Notes under the pieces: model-generated
Databases searched by the model: none
Told to the model about the DNA's origin: nothing
The model's input: the letters and a program-made list of their open reading frames with translations, nothing else
Position numbers and translations under genes: made by a program
In this document: positions 1 to 8,343 of the stretch, in pieces
How positions within the stretch are numbered: position 1 is the first letter of the stretch
How the letters are laid out: each line of letters starts with the position of its first letter
DNA from: Winogradskyella epiphytica
GTDB taxonomy: Bacteria > Bacteroidota > Bacteroidia > Flavobacteriales > Flavobacteriaceae
Direction of reading: 5' to 3'
DNA length: 32,275 bases
NCBI RefSeq assembly: GCF_003217215.1
Contig: NZ_QJTD01000011.1
Span: forward strand, 1 to 32,275

Positions 1-96
1 ATGCCAACGAGTGATTACTGGTTTACAGTAGAATACGACGAACCTCTAACCGGTGAACGCAAAGAATTTAAAGCCCATTTTACCTTGAAACGATAG
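1..96 (+). CDS. C-terminal end of a T9SS type B (gliding-motility-associated CTD) exported protein, 5' truncated by window edge
   Basis: The first 31 codons read in frame +1 to a TAG stop and end in FKAHFTLKR after a DYWFTVEY segment. This is the closing part of the type B sorting domain (CHU_C, gliding motility-associated C-terminal domain), which directs export through the type IX secretion system. The ATG at position 1 is almost certainly an internal methionine, because the match covers only the last third of an approximately 85-residue domain. Nothing can be said of the rest of the protein, which is usually large and repetitive. A strong terminator follows 20 bases after the stop. Seen: the motif and the stop. 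Inferred: surface or secreted localisation. Confidence 0.85.
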   Translation: MPTSDYWFTVEYDEPLTGERKEFKAHFTLKR

Positions 97-115
97 TGGG
101 AATAAAATGATAATT

Positions 116-153
116 AAAAGCCTGAGTATTATATATGCTCAGGCTTTTTTTTT
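116..153 (+). terminator. Rho-independent terminator of the truncated T9SS gene
   Basis: AAAAGCCTGAG (116-126) pairs perfectly with CTCAGGCTTTT (138-148) across an 11-base AT loop, and the T run continues to 153. It lies just after the stop at 96. Confidence 0.9.
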
Positions 154-365
154 GGTTTATTATACGATAGATAATGTTGAGTAACTGGGCTATTTGAAAT
201 TATAACGTATAAGGTTTGAATAAGATGTGTTCAATACAATGTAAGAAGTTTAAGAAGGAAGAACTAGTCTTAACTAATGGATACAGGTAATTATATGGAT
301 CTAGGGTTTATGGAAGCTGTGAATATCTTATTAAATCAAAAGGTATAGGTCACATATTCAAAGCA

Positions 366-405
366 CAAAAAAAATCCGGAGATATAAGAATATCACCGGA
401 TTTTT
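366..405 (-). terminator. Rho-independent terminator of the OmpP1/FadL operon
   Basis: On the minus strand, AAAAATCCGG with a further GATAT segment pairs with ATATC and CCGGATTTTTTTT, giving a long stem and eight T residues. It lies about 47 bases beyond the stop of the outer membrane protein gene at 452. Confidence 0.88.
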
Positions 406-451
406 GGTATGATAAAATAGCTCTTTATTAAAAGAGGCTTATTGGGGTAAA

Positions 452-1978
452 TTAAAGATTAAACGCCAAAGTTAAGATGTAATCTGATAGTTTAGACTTC
501 ATTAGTGCCGAATCTGTAAGTCCTGTATTATATAACTGATGATTTATATCTCGTTTTGCATGACTATAAGCAAAATCTACACTTAAGCTACCGAAATTGT
601 ATCCTAAACCTAATGAGTAGCCTTTCAAATCACCATAGAAATTATCATCTTGGTACGGGCTTTCTTCAAATCTATATCCAGCTCTTAGGCTTAATTGCTT
701 TACTCTATATTCACCACCTAATTTATAGGTTGCGGCCGAAGTTAGAGTATTATTTATGCTGTTATTTAAATCTGAAAAGTAGATGTCTGAAGCTGGTTTA
801 AATTTAGCGTTACTATAATCTTTTACAGAATAGTCAAAGCTTAGTAAGCCCTTCTTTCCGAATACATAGGCTAAACTTCCTGTTAGTTTTCCAGGGGTTT
901 GAAGCTTATATTCTTCATATATATTAATCACATTGGGATTGATAATTTGATTTATAGTAGATCCATTTTCTAATCTTGAAGTAGCTAGGTACTGAGATGT
1001 CTCATCTGAAAATCTATACCAAGTAGGTGAACTATACGACACGCCAACCCTTAATTCCTCAGTAATTTTTGCAATTCCTCCTAATTGTAATGAGAAACCA
1101 TTACCAGTAGTCAATAAATTATTTTCGAAATTCACATTAGTTACTGTCGAATTTTCATTTGAGTTGGATTCTCTAAGAAAGGTCGAACGCTCATAATTGA
1201 TAAAATGAGAGTTTAAATTAATACCAAAATAAACTTTGTCGTCATAACTAGTAGCGAAATTAAAAGCTAGTTTTCCATTATAACCTCTACTTGCAAAAGC
1301 GTATCTGTGATTAAAATTACTGCCGTTTAAATCTATATTTGATATATATTCTGTATTGTCATCTGTGTCATTAACGGCATCAAGGATGTAACCTTCATAA
1401 CCTAAAAAGGCTTGTTGGTTCTGAAAACCATACAATGAACCAATCTCGGAATAAGCTTCAGAAAATGATTCATTAGCAAATGCTGATATTTCATCTAATC
1501 GTAAACCTTGTGCGTTCGCTAAAAAATAACTTCCAATTGATTGGTTTGGGTTTACCCCGCTTGCTACCCAATCATTATCGAAATCTGCTGTACGATCATA
1601 AGCTACACTAAGAGAAAACTTCTTCCAAGGCGAATTTGAATTCATGTTATTAAATACGAATGCTGCTCCTAGTTGATTTAAATCTAAATTAGAATTTGAT
1701 GAAGTGTTGGTTCTATTAAAGTAGCTAATATCATTTTTATTGTTAAAAAGACCCAGAGAAATTGAGGCTTGACCATAATTGAATATAGCGGATCCTGCAG
1801 GATTAATACTAACGCTAGACATGTCTCCTCCTAAGGCACCGAATGCACCACTCATGGCTCTATATCTAGCGGTCCCTTGAAGTTCATCCATTGAATATCT
1901 AACGGCGTCTGTGACGTCTTGGGCTAATATTATAGATGAAGATACCAGCCCTATGCTGAGCATAAGTAATTTTTTCAT
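452..1978 (-). CDS. OmpP1/FadL-family outer membrane transport protein
   Basis: The 508-residue product starts with a signal peptide (MKKLLMLSIGLVSSSIILAQ, cleavage near residue 19-20). It continues with DAVRYS, then ARYRAMSGAFGALGGDMSSVSINPAG at about residues 37-62; this G-A-x-G-A-L-GGD-x-S-x-x-x-NPAG block is typical of FadL/OmpP1/TodX proteins, where the N-terminus plugs the barrel. The rest alternates polar and hydrophobic residues like a beta-barrel and ends in LTLAFNL. Family members carry hydrophobic compounds across the outer membrane; the Bacteroidota branch is often labelled 'hemin receptor' without proof, so the substrate is unknown. It starts 35 bases after the stop of the lipoprotein gene at 2014-3033, so the two are probably co-transcribed, and it is followed by a terminator. 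Confidence 0.85.
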   Translation of the reverse strand: MKKLLMLSIGLVSSSIILAQDVTDAVRYSMDELQGTARYRAMSGAFGALGGDMSSVSINPAGSAIFNYGQASISLGLFNNKNDISYFNRTNTSSNSNLDLNQLGAAFVFNNMNSNSPWKKFSLSVAYDRTADFDNDWVASGVNPNQSIGSYFLANAQGLRLDEISAFANESFSEAYSEIGSLYGFQNQQAFLGYEGYILDAVNDTDDNTEYISNIDLNGSNFNHRYAFASRGYNGKLAFNFATSYDDKVYFGINLNSHFINYERSTFLRESNSNENSTVTNVNFENNLLTTGNGFSLQLGGIAKITEELRVGVSYSSPTWYRFSDETSQYLATSRLENGSTINQIINPNVINIYEEYKLQTPGKLTGSLAYVFGKKGLLSFDYSVKDYSNAKFKPASDIYFSDLNNSINNTLTSAATYKLGGEYRVKQLSLRAGYRFEESPYQDDNFYGDLKGYSLGLGYNFGSLSVDFAYSHAKRDINHQLYNTGLTDSALMKSKLSDYILTLAFNL

Positions 1979-2013
1979 AAGTAAATTATTATAAATTAGG
2001 ATTTAGTTGAAAA

Positions 2014-3033
2014 TTATCCTCTACCACGTCTACCGCTACTAGATGACGATCTACTACTCCCACTTGACCTAGAAGAACTGCCAGACGACCTCACCGTTCC
2101 TGATGATGATCGAGAGCTACTTGAGCTAGATCTTGTCGTTGTCGTTCTAGTACGACTAGTTGGAGTTGCTTTTCTCGTATTCGGCGGTATTACTGTTCTG
2201 GTATTATTATTAGAACGTGGCGTTGTAGTTCTTCTAATTGTTCTATTTGGAACAGTAGCTCTTCTGGTTGTGCTGCCCGTAGATCTTATTCTACTGCGAT
2301 CAACACTTCTAGATAAGGCAGAGTTGCTTCTATTTGTTCTAGTTGATAATGCAGAATTATTTCTTCGGCTTAAATTGTTGTTATACAATAACGAACCTCT
2401 TCTTGTGTTATTATAACTATAACGGTTTGAATTTCGATAATAACCAGTATAAGGGTAAGAGTAACCCCAGTTGTTGTAACCATATCCATAACCGTACCCA
2501 TAATACCATGGAGAATAATATCCATGTCCATAACCATAGCCATAATAACCAGGATAGCTCCAACGATTAAATCTCCAAGGATTGTATCCCCAAGGTCTTG
2601 TGTAGCCGTAATATGCGTAACCACCATGCCATACCCAAGGACTATTATATCCATACCAACCGTTATCAATATAATTGATAGTAATGTTGGTATTTTCTTG
2701 TCCCCAGCCAACATATGGAGTTCTCTGCTCTAAGGTGTCCTGCTCAGTATAATTACCTTCGTATGAGTCAATATCTGTAAATATTTCACTTTCCTCTAAT
2801 ATAGCGTCAATTTCAGCAGAATTTTCAGCAAAATAATTTTTATAGTAGTTAGAGTTATCTGTAGACGTAACTACAACTGTTTCTTCCGTTTGATTGTCAT
2901 ATTCTTCAGAAGAATAAATACCGTCATTTTCGTATCCGGCATACTGATACGAACCACAAGAAGTTAACACGGTAGCTACACCGACTGCAACAAAAAATGG
3001 CAATTTTTTGAATAAAGTAGTTTTAAATTGCAT
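2014..3033 (-). CDS. Lipoprotein with Tyr/Gly/Trp-rich centre and Arg/Ser-rich low-complexity tail
   Basis: The 339-residue product begins with a lipoprotein signal ending LTSC, so Cys26 is the probable lipidated residue. Residues about 27-125 are acidic. Residues about 125-205 are extremely rich in Tyr, Gly and Trp (repeated YGYGYG and GYY). Residues about 215-339 are almost only Arg, Ser, Thr and Asn, ending SSSGRRGRG. I recognise no enzymatic domain. Similar proteins are common in Flavobacteriaceae and usually carry no function. Sticky aromatic and cationic segments fit a structural role at the cell envelope, but that is inference. It is the first gene of a probable operon with the FadL-like protein and diverges from proS across 100 bases. 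Confidence 0.8.
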   Translation of the reverse strand: MQFKTTLFKKLPFFVAVGVATVLTSCGSYQYAGYENDGIYSSEEYDNQTEETVVVTSTDNSNYYKNYFAENSAEIDAILEESEIFTDIDSYEGNYTEQDTLEQRTPYVGWGQENTNITINYIDNGWYGYNSPWVWHGGYAYYGYTRPWGYNPWRFNRWSYPGYYGYGYGHGYYSPWYYGYGYGYGYNNWGYSYPYTGYYRNSNRYSYNNTRRGSLLYNNNLSRRNNSALSTRTNRSNSALSRSVDRSRIRSTGSTTRRATVPNRTIRRTTTPRSNNNTRTVIPPNTRKATPTSRTRTTTTRSSSSSSRSSSGTVRSSGSSSRSSGSSRSSSSSGRRGRG

Positions 3034-3061
3034 ATCTCTTTTATTTTATTGTTGAACATAG

Positions 3062-3069
3062 CAAAAATA
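3062..3069 (-). promoter_or_regulatory. Probable -7 box for the lipoprotein/OmpP1 operon
   Basis: The minus strand reads TATTTTTG, an exact match to the Bacteroidota TAnnTTTG box, about 29 bases before the start codon at 3033. A TTG lies 15 bases upstream, shorter than the usual 17-23, so the upstream box is uncertain. Confidence 0.45.
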
Positions 3070-3133
3070 GTTAGTTTTGCCGAACAATTAATTACATTTA
3101 ACATAGCACAATATTTGTGCCAAAACACTGAAA

Positions 3134-4612
3134 ATGAGCAAAAATCTTACGAGTAGAGCCGATGATTATTCAAAATGGTATAACGAATTGGTTGTTAAGG
3201 CCGATTTAGCGGAGAACTCTGCGGTTAGAGGGTGCATGGTTATAAAGCCATATGGCTATGCTATCTGGGAAAAAATGCAGGCAGAATTGGATAGGATGTT
3301 TAAGGAAACCGGACATCAAAATGCCTATTTTCCATTGTTTGTGCCGAAAAGCTTGTTTGAGGCAGAGGAGAAGAATGCTGAAGGTTTTGCGAAGGAGTGT
3401 GCAGTTGTAACTCATTATAGATTACAAAATGATCCTGATAACGAAGGTAAATTACGTGTAGATCCAGAAGCTAAATTAGAAGAGGAATTAGTGGTAAGAC
3501 CAACTAGTGAAGCCATTATATGGAATACCTATAAAGGGTGGATTCAAAGTTATAGAGATTTACCAATCTTAATTAATCAGTGGGCAAACGTGGTTCGATG
3601 GGAAATGCGTACGCGATTGTTTCTAAGAACAGCCGAATTTTTATGGCAAGAAGGTCATACCGCGCACGCAACAGAAGCAGAAGCTCTTCAAGAAGCAGAG
3701 CAAATGAATAATGTATATGCTGATTTTGCTGAAAACTTCATGGCTATTCCTGTTATTAAAGGTGTGAAAACAGAAAGTGAACGATTTGCTGGCGCTGTTG
3801 AAACTTATTGTATTGAAGCTTTAATGCAAGATGGAAAAGCGCTTCAAGCCGGTACTTCACATTTTTTAGGTCAAAATTTCGCAAAAGCATTTGATGTGAA
3901 GTTTACTAATAATGAAGGGAAGTTAGATCACGTATGGGCGACATCTTGGGGAGTTTCTACGAGATTAGTAGGAGCCTTAATTATGACGCATAGTGATGAT
4001 AAAGGTCTAGTGTTACCTCCAAACTTAGCGCCATCTCAAGTTGTAATCGTTCCTATATATAAGAATGATGAACAGTTTGATGCAATTACTGAAAAAGCAG
4101 ATTCAATTATAAAGGAATTAAAAGAGGTTGGGGTTAGTTGTAAGTTTGATAAAAGAACAACGCACAGACCTGGAGCTAAATTCGCCCAACACGAATTGCA
4201 AGGTGTGCCATTACGAATTGCAATTGGTCCAAAAGATTTAGAGAATAATACAGTTGAATTAGCGAGACGTGATACTTTAACTAAGGAAATTGTTCCTATC
4301 GATGGCATCGCGACTACAATTAAAGATTTATTAGAGGTTATACAGAATGACTTGTTTAAAAAAGCTTTAGACTTCAGAAATGAGCATATTACAGAGGTGA
4401 ATGATTTCGAAATGTTTAAAAAAGTATTAGAATCTAAAACAGGATTTATTTCTGCTCATTGGGATGGAACAGCGGAAACAGAATTGAAGATTAAAGAGCT
4501 AACTAAAGCTACAATTAGGTGTATTCCAATGGATAACAAACAGGAAGAGGGTACTTGTGTTTATAGCGGTAAACCATCGACTCAGCGCGTACTTTTTGCT
4601 AAAGCATATTAA
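3134..4612 (+). CDS. proS: Prolyl-tRNA synthetase (short, archaeal/eukaryotic-like type)
   Basis: The 492-residue class II aminoacyl-tRNA synthetase charges tRNA-Pro with proline in the cytoplasm. Visible signs are KPYGYAIWE near the N-terminus, the motif 2 region [17 protein letters not shown]...[10 protein letters not shown] followed by [17 protein letters not shown], the motif 3 region [14 protein letters not shown], and an anticodon-binding domain starting near [11 protein letters not shown]. It ends in [18 protein letters not shown]. The length of about 490 and the lack of a large insertion between motifs 2 and 3 place it in the short archaeal/eukaryotic-like ProS group, which is normal in Bacteroidota. 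The start at 3134 gives the expected [15 protein letters not shown]-terminus. Confidence 0.96.
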   Translation: MSKNLTSRADDYSKWYNELVVKADLAENSAVRGCMVIKPYGYAIWEKMQAELDRMFKETGHQNAYFPLFVPKSLFEAEEKNAEGFAKECAVVTHYRLQNDPDNEGKLRVDPEAKLEEELVVRPTSEAIIWNTYKGWIQSYRDLPILINQWANVVRWEMRTRLFLRTAEFLWQEGHTAHATEAEALQEAEQMNNVYADFAENFMAIPVIKGVKTESERFAGAVETYCIEALMQDGKALQAGTSHFLGQNFAKAFDVKFTNNEGKLDHVWATSWGVSTRLVGALIMTHSDDKGLVLPPNLAPSQVVIVPIYKNDEQFDAITEKADSIIKELKEVGVSCKFDKRTTHRPGAKFAQHELQGVPLRIAIGPKDLENNTVELARRDTLTKEIVPIDGIATTIKDLLEVIQNDLFKKALDFRNEHITEVNDFEMFKKVLESKTGFISAHWDGTAETELKIKELTKATIRCIPMDNKQEEGTCVYSGKPSTQRVLFAKAY

Positions 4613-4643
4613 TTTGAAAAAAAAATTAAATTTTTTTTCAAAT
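4612..4643. terminator. AT-only hairpin after proS, possible terminator
   Basis: ATTTGAAAAAAAA (from 4612) is the reverse complement of TTTTTTTTCAAAT (4631-4643), with a short loop. It sits directly on the proS stop and before the tRNA promoter. The stem is nearly all A-T pairs, so termination strength is uncertain. Confidence 0.4.
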
Positions 4644-4647
4644 AGTG

Positions 4648-4677
4648 TTGCAGAATTTAAAAACAGTTGTATATTTG
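4648..4677 (+). promoter_or_regulatory. Housekeeping promoter for tRNA-Glu and rpsT
   Basis: TTG (4648-4650), a 19-base spacer and TATATTTG (4670-4677) match the Bacteroidota consensus TTG-N17-23-TAnnTTTG exactly. Transcription would begin near 4684, about 45 bases before the tRNA. Confidence 0.8.
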
Positions 4678-4728
4678 CAACCGCAATGGAAACGTTGCTG
4701 GTTCATTTAAATAGTAAAACAACCAAAT

Positions 4729-4800
4729 GGCCCGTTCGTCTATCGGCTAGGACGCCAGGTTTTCATCCTGGTAAGAGGGGTTCGATTCCCCTACGGGCTA
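4729..4800 (+). tRNA. tRNA-Glu (anticodon TTC)
   Basis: The 72-base gene folds as a cloverleaf. The acceptor stem GGCCCGT pairs with ACGGGCT (one G-T pair at position 1) and the discriminator is A. The anticodon stem CCAGG/CCTGG holds the loop TTTTCAT with anticodon TTC. The T arm is AGGGG-TTCGATT-CCCCT. The 3' CCA is not encoded. It lies 24 bases before rpsT and shares its promoter, so it is probably processed from a tRNA-mRNA precursor. Confidence 0.95.
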
Positions 4801-4824
4801 CAATTTTTAATAAGAAAGAATATA

Positions 4825-5076
4825 ATGGCAAATCATAAGTCAGCTTTAAAAAGAATTAGAAGTAACGATAAAAAACGTGTACTTAACAGATACCAGCATA
4901 AAACGACTCGTAGCTCTATTAAAAAGTTACGTGAGATCACTGACGCTAAGGAAGCAGAGAAGATGTTACCTTCAGTTGTAAGTATGATTGATAAGTTAGC
5001 TAAGAAAAATATTATTCACGCTAATAAAGCAGGTAATTTAAAGTCTCAGTTAACGAAACACGTTGCTGCACTATAA
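4825..5076 (+). CDS. rpsT: 30S ribosomal protein S20
   Basis: The 83-residue basic protein begins MANHKSALKRIRSNDKKRVLNR and continues KTTRSSIKKLREI, the hallmark N-terminal pattern of bacterial S20, a primary 16S rRNA-binding protein of the small subunit. The ending, IIHANKAGNLKSQLTKHVAAL, matches the family's HKNKAARxKSRLxxxL region. Length is normal. It lies 24 bases after tRNA-Glu with no promoter between, and a strong terminator follows 25 bases after its stop. Confidence 0.96.
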   Translation: MANHKSALKRIRSNDKKRVLNRYQHKTTRSSIKKLREITDAKEAEKMLPSVVSMIDKLAKKNIIHANKAGNLKSQLTKHVAAL

Positions 5077-5101
5077 TTAGAATATTCTTAATAAGATATA
5101 T

Positions 5102-5133
5102 AAAGCCTTTCCATTTGGAAGGGCTTTTTTTTT
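5102..5133 (+). terminator. Rho-independent terminator of tRNA-Glu/rpsT
   Basis: AAAGCCTTTCC (5102-5112) pairs with GGAAGGGCTTT (one G-T pair) across the loop ATTT, and the T run reaches 5133. Confidence 0.92.
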
Positions 5134-5392
5134 GTTATAGAATTTAACGATTGCAGTATCACTTAGTAATTAGAATATAAACCGGCCTATCTTATAAATT
5201 GACACTTTAAACCTTATAACCTATAACGGATTCACTAAATTTTTAAAGAGTAAATAAATATATTTAATAGATGATGTTCTACTCCCGGCTCGGTGTGTAC
5301 AATTGTCTTTCTATAAAAATATGTTACAGAGCTGTTAGCTCTATTCCATATATCTTTAATATTTTAAATTTTTTATAGTAAAAAAAATACCT

Positions 5393-5400
5393 TACGTTTG
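5393..5400 (+). promoter_or_regulatory. Probable -7 box for the FemAB-like gene
   Basis: TACGTTTG matches TAnnTTTG, 30 bases before the start at 5431. No clear TTG is seen 17-23 bases upstream, only T-rich sequence. Confidence 0.5.
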
Positions 5401-5430
5401 TATAGCTATTAATTAACTCTCTGAATTTCA

Positions 5431-6471
5431 ATGATTGAGGTTATCACCGAAAGACGAAATTGGAATGATAATGTAAAAAATGCTGTTCATTCCGATTTTT
5501 ATCACACTTACTTTTACCACGATTTATCTAAGAAAGAAGGTGAACTACCTATACTACTCAAGTATACGGAGGGTGACAGTTATGTTTTGCTGCCTTTATT
5601 AATTAGGGAAATTGATAATAGCGCCTTTAAGGATGCCACATCAGTTTATGGATACGCAGGAGCTCTTTGCTCTCCTGGCATGTCGAACTTCGATTTTGAA
5701 AAATTTCATAAAGAATTAAATAAATATTTTTCTGAGCACAATATAATCTCTGTCTTTTCAAGACTACATCCGTATTTATCTCATCAAGAGGAAGTTTTAA
5801 AAGGTTTAGGAGATATTTCTAACCCAGGAGACGTTATTTATATTGACTTATTCGAGCCTATAGAAATTCAACGGGCCAATTATAACAGTCGATTGAAAAC
5901 TCACGTTAATAAGGCTGCAAGATTATGTACAATTATTGAAGGCGAAACTGAAGAACATATTCAAGCTTTTATAGATATTTATTATGAAAACATGAATAGG
6001 GTTAACGCCAATGATAGTTATTTCTTTGAGGAAAGTTACTTTTATGAACTGATGGCTAGCCCTGATTTTAAAACAGAATTATCCTTAGCTGTTTGTAACG
6101 AAACACAAGAGATTATCGCAGGAGCTATGTTTATTAAAACTAATAATATTGTGCAGTATCATCTTTCAGGAATTAAAGAAGAGTTTTTAAACCATTATGC
6201 TATTAAATTAATAATAGATGATATGCGAGTTAAATCTTCTAATGAAGGCTATCAATATCTTAATTTAGGAGGTGGTCGCTCTAGTAAAAAAGATTCATTA
6301 TATACTTTTAAATCTAGTTTTTCTAAGACTGCTAAACCGTTTAAACTTTGGAAATATATAGTAAATCAAAATGCTTATGATCGATTATCAAAGCAGCGTA
6401 TCGCTGTAATATCTGATGTGGATGTTGTGATTGATAAGGAGTATTTTCCAGCTTATAGGAGAGGTTGTTAA
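5431..6471 (+). CDS. FemAB/GNAT-like acyltransferase (BioF2-like acetyltransferase domain)
   Basis: The 346-residue soluble protein looks like the two-lobed GNAT fold of FemAB-related aminoacyl/acetyl transferases. Residues about 150-170 (YNSRLKTHVNKAARLCTIIEG) match the FemAB pattern of a basic helix leading into the second acyltransferase lobe. Residues about 280-310 (YLNLGGGRSSKKDSLYTFKSSFS) match the typical GGG...D.L..FK..F ending. Members in polysaccharide clusters are thought to modify sugars or peptidoglycan precursors; those in Gram-positives add bridge amino acids. No partner genes lie nearby, so the substrate is unknown. It stands alone, with its own promoter box upstream and a converging gene downstream. 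Confidence 0.75.
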   Translation: MIEVITERRNWNDNVKNAVHSDFYHTYFYHDLSKKEGELPILLKYTEGDSYVLLPLLIREIDNSAFKDATSVYGYAGALCSPGMSNFDFEKFHKELNKYFSEHNIISVFSRLHPYLSHQEEVLKGLGDISNPGDVIYIDLFEPIEIQRANYNSRLKTHVNKAARLCTIIEGETEEHIQAFIDIYYENMNRVNANDSYFFEESYFYELMASPDFKTELSLAVCNETQEIIAGAMFIKTNNIVQYHLSGIKEEFLNHYAIKLIIDDMRVKSSNEGYQYLNLGGGRSSKKDSLYTFKSSFSKTAKPFKLWKYIVNQNAYDRLSKQRIAVISDVDVVIDKEYFPAYRRGC

Positions 6472-6577
6472 ACATTATTCAAAAAAACTATTTGTACTAA
6501 ATATTTCTTTATTTTATAGCTACTCAATCGTTTTAAAATTATAGAATTATTTATATAAGAGTCATACAAATTCGACT

Positions 6578-8245
6578 TTAGAATAATCCAAAAATTTCTC
6601 CGTCCTCACTAATATCAATACCTTCAGAAGCTGGATGAGCTGGTAAGCCTGGCATACGCATTATATTTCCTGTAATGGGAATTATAAAACCTGCTCCAGA
6701 CGCTATCTCAATTTCTCTAACGGTAATAGTAAAATCCTTTGGTCGACCTAGGAGTTTTGGATCATCTGAAAGAGACTTTTCTGTTTTCGCAATGCATATT
6801 GCTAGATTTTCTAAGCCTAATTTTTTTATGCGCTGAAGTTGACGTTTAGCATTTGATGAATATTCTACATTTGAAGCTCCATATATTTCTTGAGCAATTT
6901 TTTTGATTTTATCTTCAACTAGACTATCCCAATTGTATAAAGGCTTAAAATCTGATTTTTCAGATTCTGTAACATCAATTACATGCTTAGCCAATTCAAT
7001 AGCGCCTTCACCACCTTTTGCCCAAACATCTGCAACAGCTATTCGTACGTTTTTTGTTTTTGCAAATTCCTTAATAATCTCGATTTCTTCTATACTGTCA
7101 GATGTGAACTTATTGATGGCAATGATTGGAATTACACCAAAAGCTTCAATATTCTCAATGTGTTTCTCTAAGTTGGGTAACCCTTGACTTAAAGCATGTA
7201 CATCAGGAATTTCTAAAGTTTTCAAACTGGCTCCTCCATGATACTTTAATGCTCTAATTGTTGTTGTGAGTACAACAGCCTTAGGGGCTAAATTGGCACT
7301 TTGACATTTAATGTCGAAGAATTTCTCTGCACCTAAATCACAACCAAAACCTGCCTCAGTTACCGTATACTCTGAATGGGTCATGCCCATTAAAGTTGCA
7401 ATAACAGAATTAGTACCTTGGGCTATATTAGCAAAAGGACCACCATGAATAATAGCAGGATTACCTTCTAGAGTTTGAACCAAATTGGGTTTGATGGCAT
7501 GTTGAAGTAGACTAGCCATTGCGCCGGAGACTTTTAAATCTTTGGCATAAATAGGTTTCTTGGAAAAAGTATAACCAATAAAAATTTGCCCTAATCGTTT
7601 TTTTAAATCCTTTAAATCGTTAGAAAGGCAAAGTATAGCCATAATCTCAGAAGCAGCGGTAATATCAAAACCTGTTTCTCTTGGAATTCCATTAGCCGTT
7701 CCACCTAAACCTATAATAATGTTTCTTAGAGCTCTATCGTTAACATCAAATACACGTTTCCAAGTAATAGTTCTTGGGTCTAAACCTAATGAGTTGGTGG
7801 TATTTTGAATATTGTTATCAATAACCGCTGCTAATAAGTTATTAGCTTTTTCAATCGCAGAAAAATCTCCAGTAAAATGTAAGTTGATATCTTCTAGTGG
7901 TAAGACTTGGGCATAACCACCTCCAGTAGCACCACCTTTTATTCCGAAGACAGGTCCCAGAGATGGTTCTCTAAGAACGACAGTTGTTTTTTTATTTAAT
8001 TTATTAAGAGCTTCAGAAAGACCAATTGAAATAGTGGTTTTTCCTTCACCTGCAGGAGTAGGTGAGGTAGCTGAGACTAAAATGAGATGGCTTTGTTTTA
8101 CCTTTTGTCTATCTATTAAAGAAAGTGGAATCTTAGCTTTATTTTTTCCATACATCTCCAATTGTTCTGGATCGATTCCTAATTTATTAGCTATTTCACT
8201 AATAGGTTTGGGCTTTACACTTTTTGCAATCTGCAGATCTGTCAT
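6578..8245 (-). CDS. fhs: Formate--tetrahydrofolate ligase
   Basis: The 555-residue enzyme makes 10-formyltetrahydrofolate from formate, ATP and tetrahydrofolate in cytoplasmic one-carbon metabolism. The P-loop TPAGEGKTT is at residues 63-71, followed by REPSLGPVFGIKGGATGGGYAQVLP at about 93-117, the family signature. Later segments such as FDITAASEIMAILCL and EAGFGCDLGAEKFFDIKC are also characteristic, and the C-terminus carries GNIMRMPGLPAHPASEGIDI. Length is normal and all key motifs are intact. The upstream gap of 98 bases to the CHAT gene has no clear terminator or exact housekeeping promoter, so transcription from its own promoter or by read-through from the sigma/CHAT unit is unresolved. 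Confidence 0.97.
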   Translation of the reverse strand: MTDLQIAKSVKPKPISEIANKLGIDPEQLEMYGKNKAKIPLSLIDRQKVKQSHLILVSATSPTPAGEGKTTISIGLSEALNKLNKKTTVVLREPSLGPVFGIKGGATGGGYAQVLPLEDINLHFTGDFSAIEKANNLLAAVIDNNIQNTTNSLGLDPRTITWKRVFDVNDRALRNIIIGLGGTANGIPRETGFDITAASEIMAILCLSNDLKDLKKRLGQIFIGYTFSKKPIYAKDLKVSGAMASLLQHAIKPNLVQTLEGNPAIIHGGPFANIAQGTNSVIATLMGMTHSEYTVTEAGFGCDLGAEKFFDIKCQSANLAPKAVVLTTTIRALKYHGGASLKTLEIPDVHALSQGLPNLEKHIENIEAFGVIPIIAINKFTSDSIEEIEIIKEFAKTKNVRIAVADVWAKGGEGAIELAKHVIDVTESEKSDFKPLYNWDSLVEDKIKKIAQEIYGASNVEYSSNAKRQLQRIKKLGLENLAICIAKTEKSLSDDPKLLGRPKDFTITVREIEIASGAGFIIPITGNIMRMPGLPAHPASEGIDISEDGEIFGLF

Positions 8246-8343
8246 AACTTAAAACTTATAATAGTATTCTCCGAAATTAATGGTTTTATGGCGGACAAAT
8301 AATGATTTTCGTCATCGCAGAGTGATAAAGTACAAATATTTCT

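Larger units (their letters stand above)
97..451. other. Intergenic region between two terminators, no gene seen
   Basis: This 355-base gap lies between converging genes and holds one terminator at each side (116-153 on +, 366-405 on -). Between them I see no credible gene. The + frame from 224 reads 21 codons to a TAA and then stays open again to about 411, but it runs through the minus-strand terminator and shows no motif I recognise. Confidence 0.6.
5077..5430. other. Intergenic region with terminator, small hairpin and promoter box, no gene
   Basis: This 354-base gap holds the rpsT terminator (5102-5133), a perfect inverted repeat AGAGCT-GTT-AGCTCT (5328-5342) and the -7 box of the next gene (5393-5400). 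All frames are broken by many stops. The inverted repeat lies about 50 bases before the -7 box, where an activator site could be, but nothing identifies its partner. Confidence 0.6.

Noticed and set aside
224..411. Coding-like stretch with one internal TAA in the first intergenic region
   Set aside because: It continues through the minus-strand terminator, shows no recognisable motif, and one stop in about 60 codons is compatible with chance.
2370..2714. 114-codon frame on the minus strand overlapping the Tyr/Gly-rich lipoprotein gene
   Set aside because: It is in another frame of the low-complexity GY-rich coding region, lacks motifs, and the lipoprotein frame has a clear signal and lipobox.
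4557..4838. Open frame of 93 codons on the + strand
   Set aside because: It runs through the end of proS, a hairpin, the promoter and the whole tRNA-Glu gene, so it is not a gene.
8246..8343. CGATGAC near the fhs start as a fourth copy of the lipoprotein promoter motif
   Set aside because: The second block (GATA at 14 bases after the nine-base box) is missing and the first base of the block differs.
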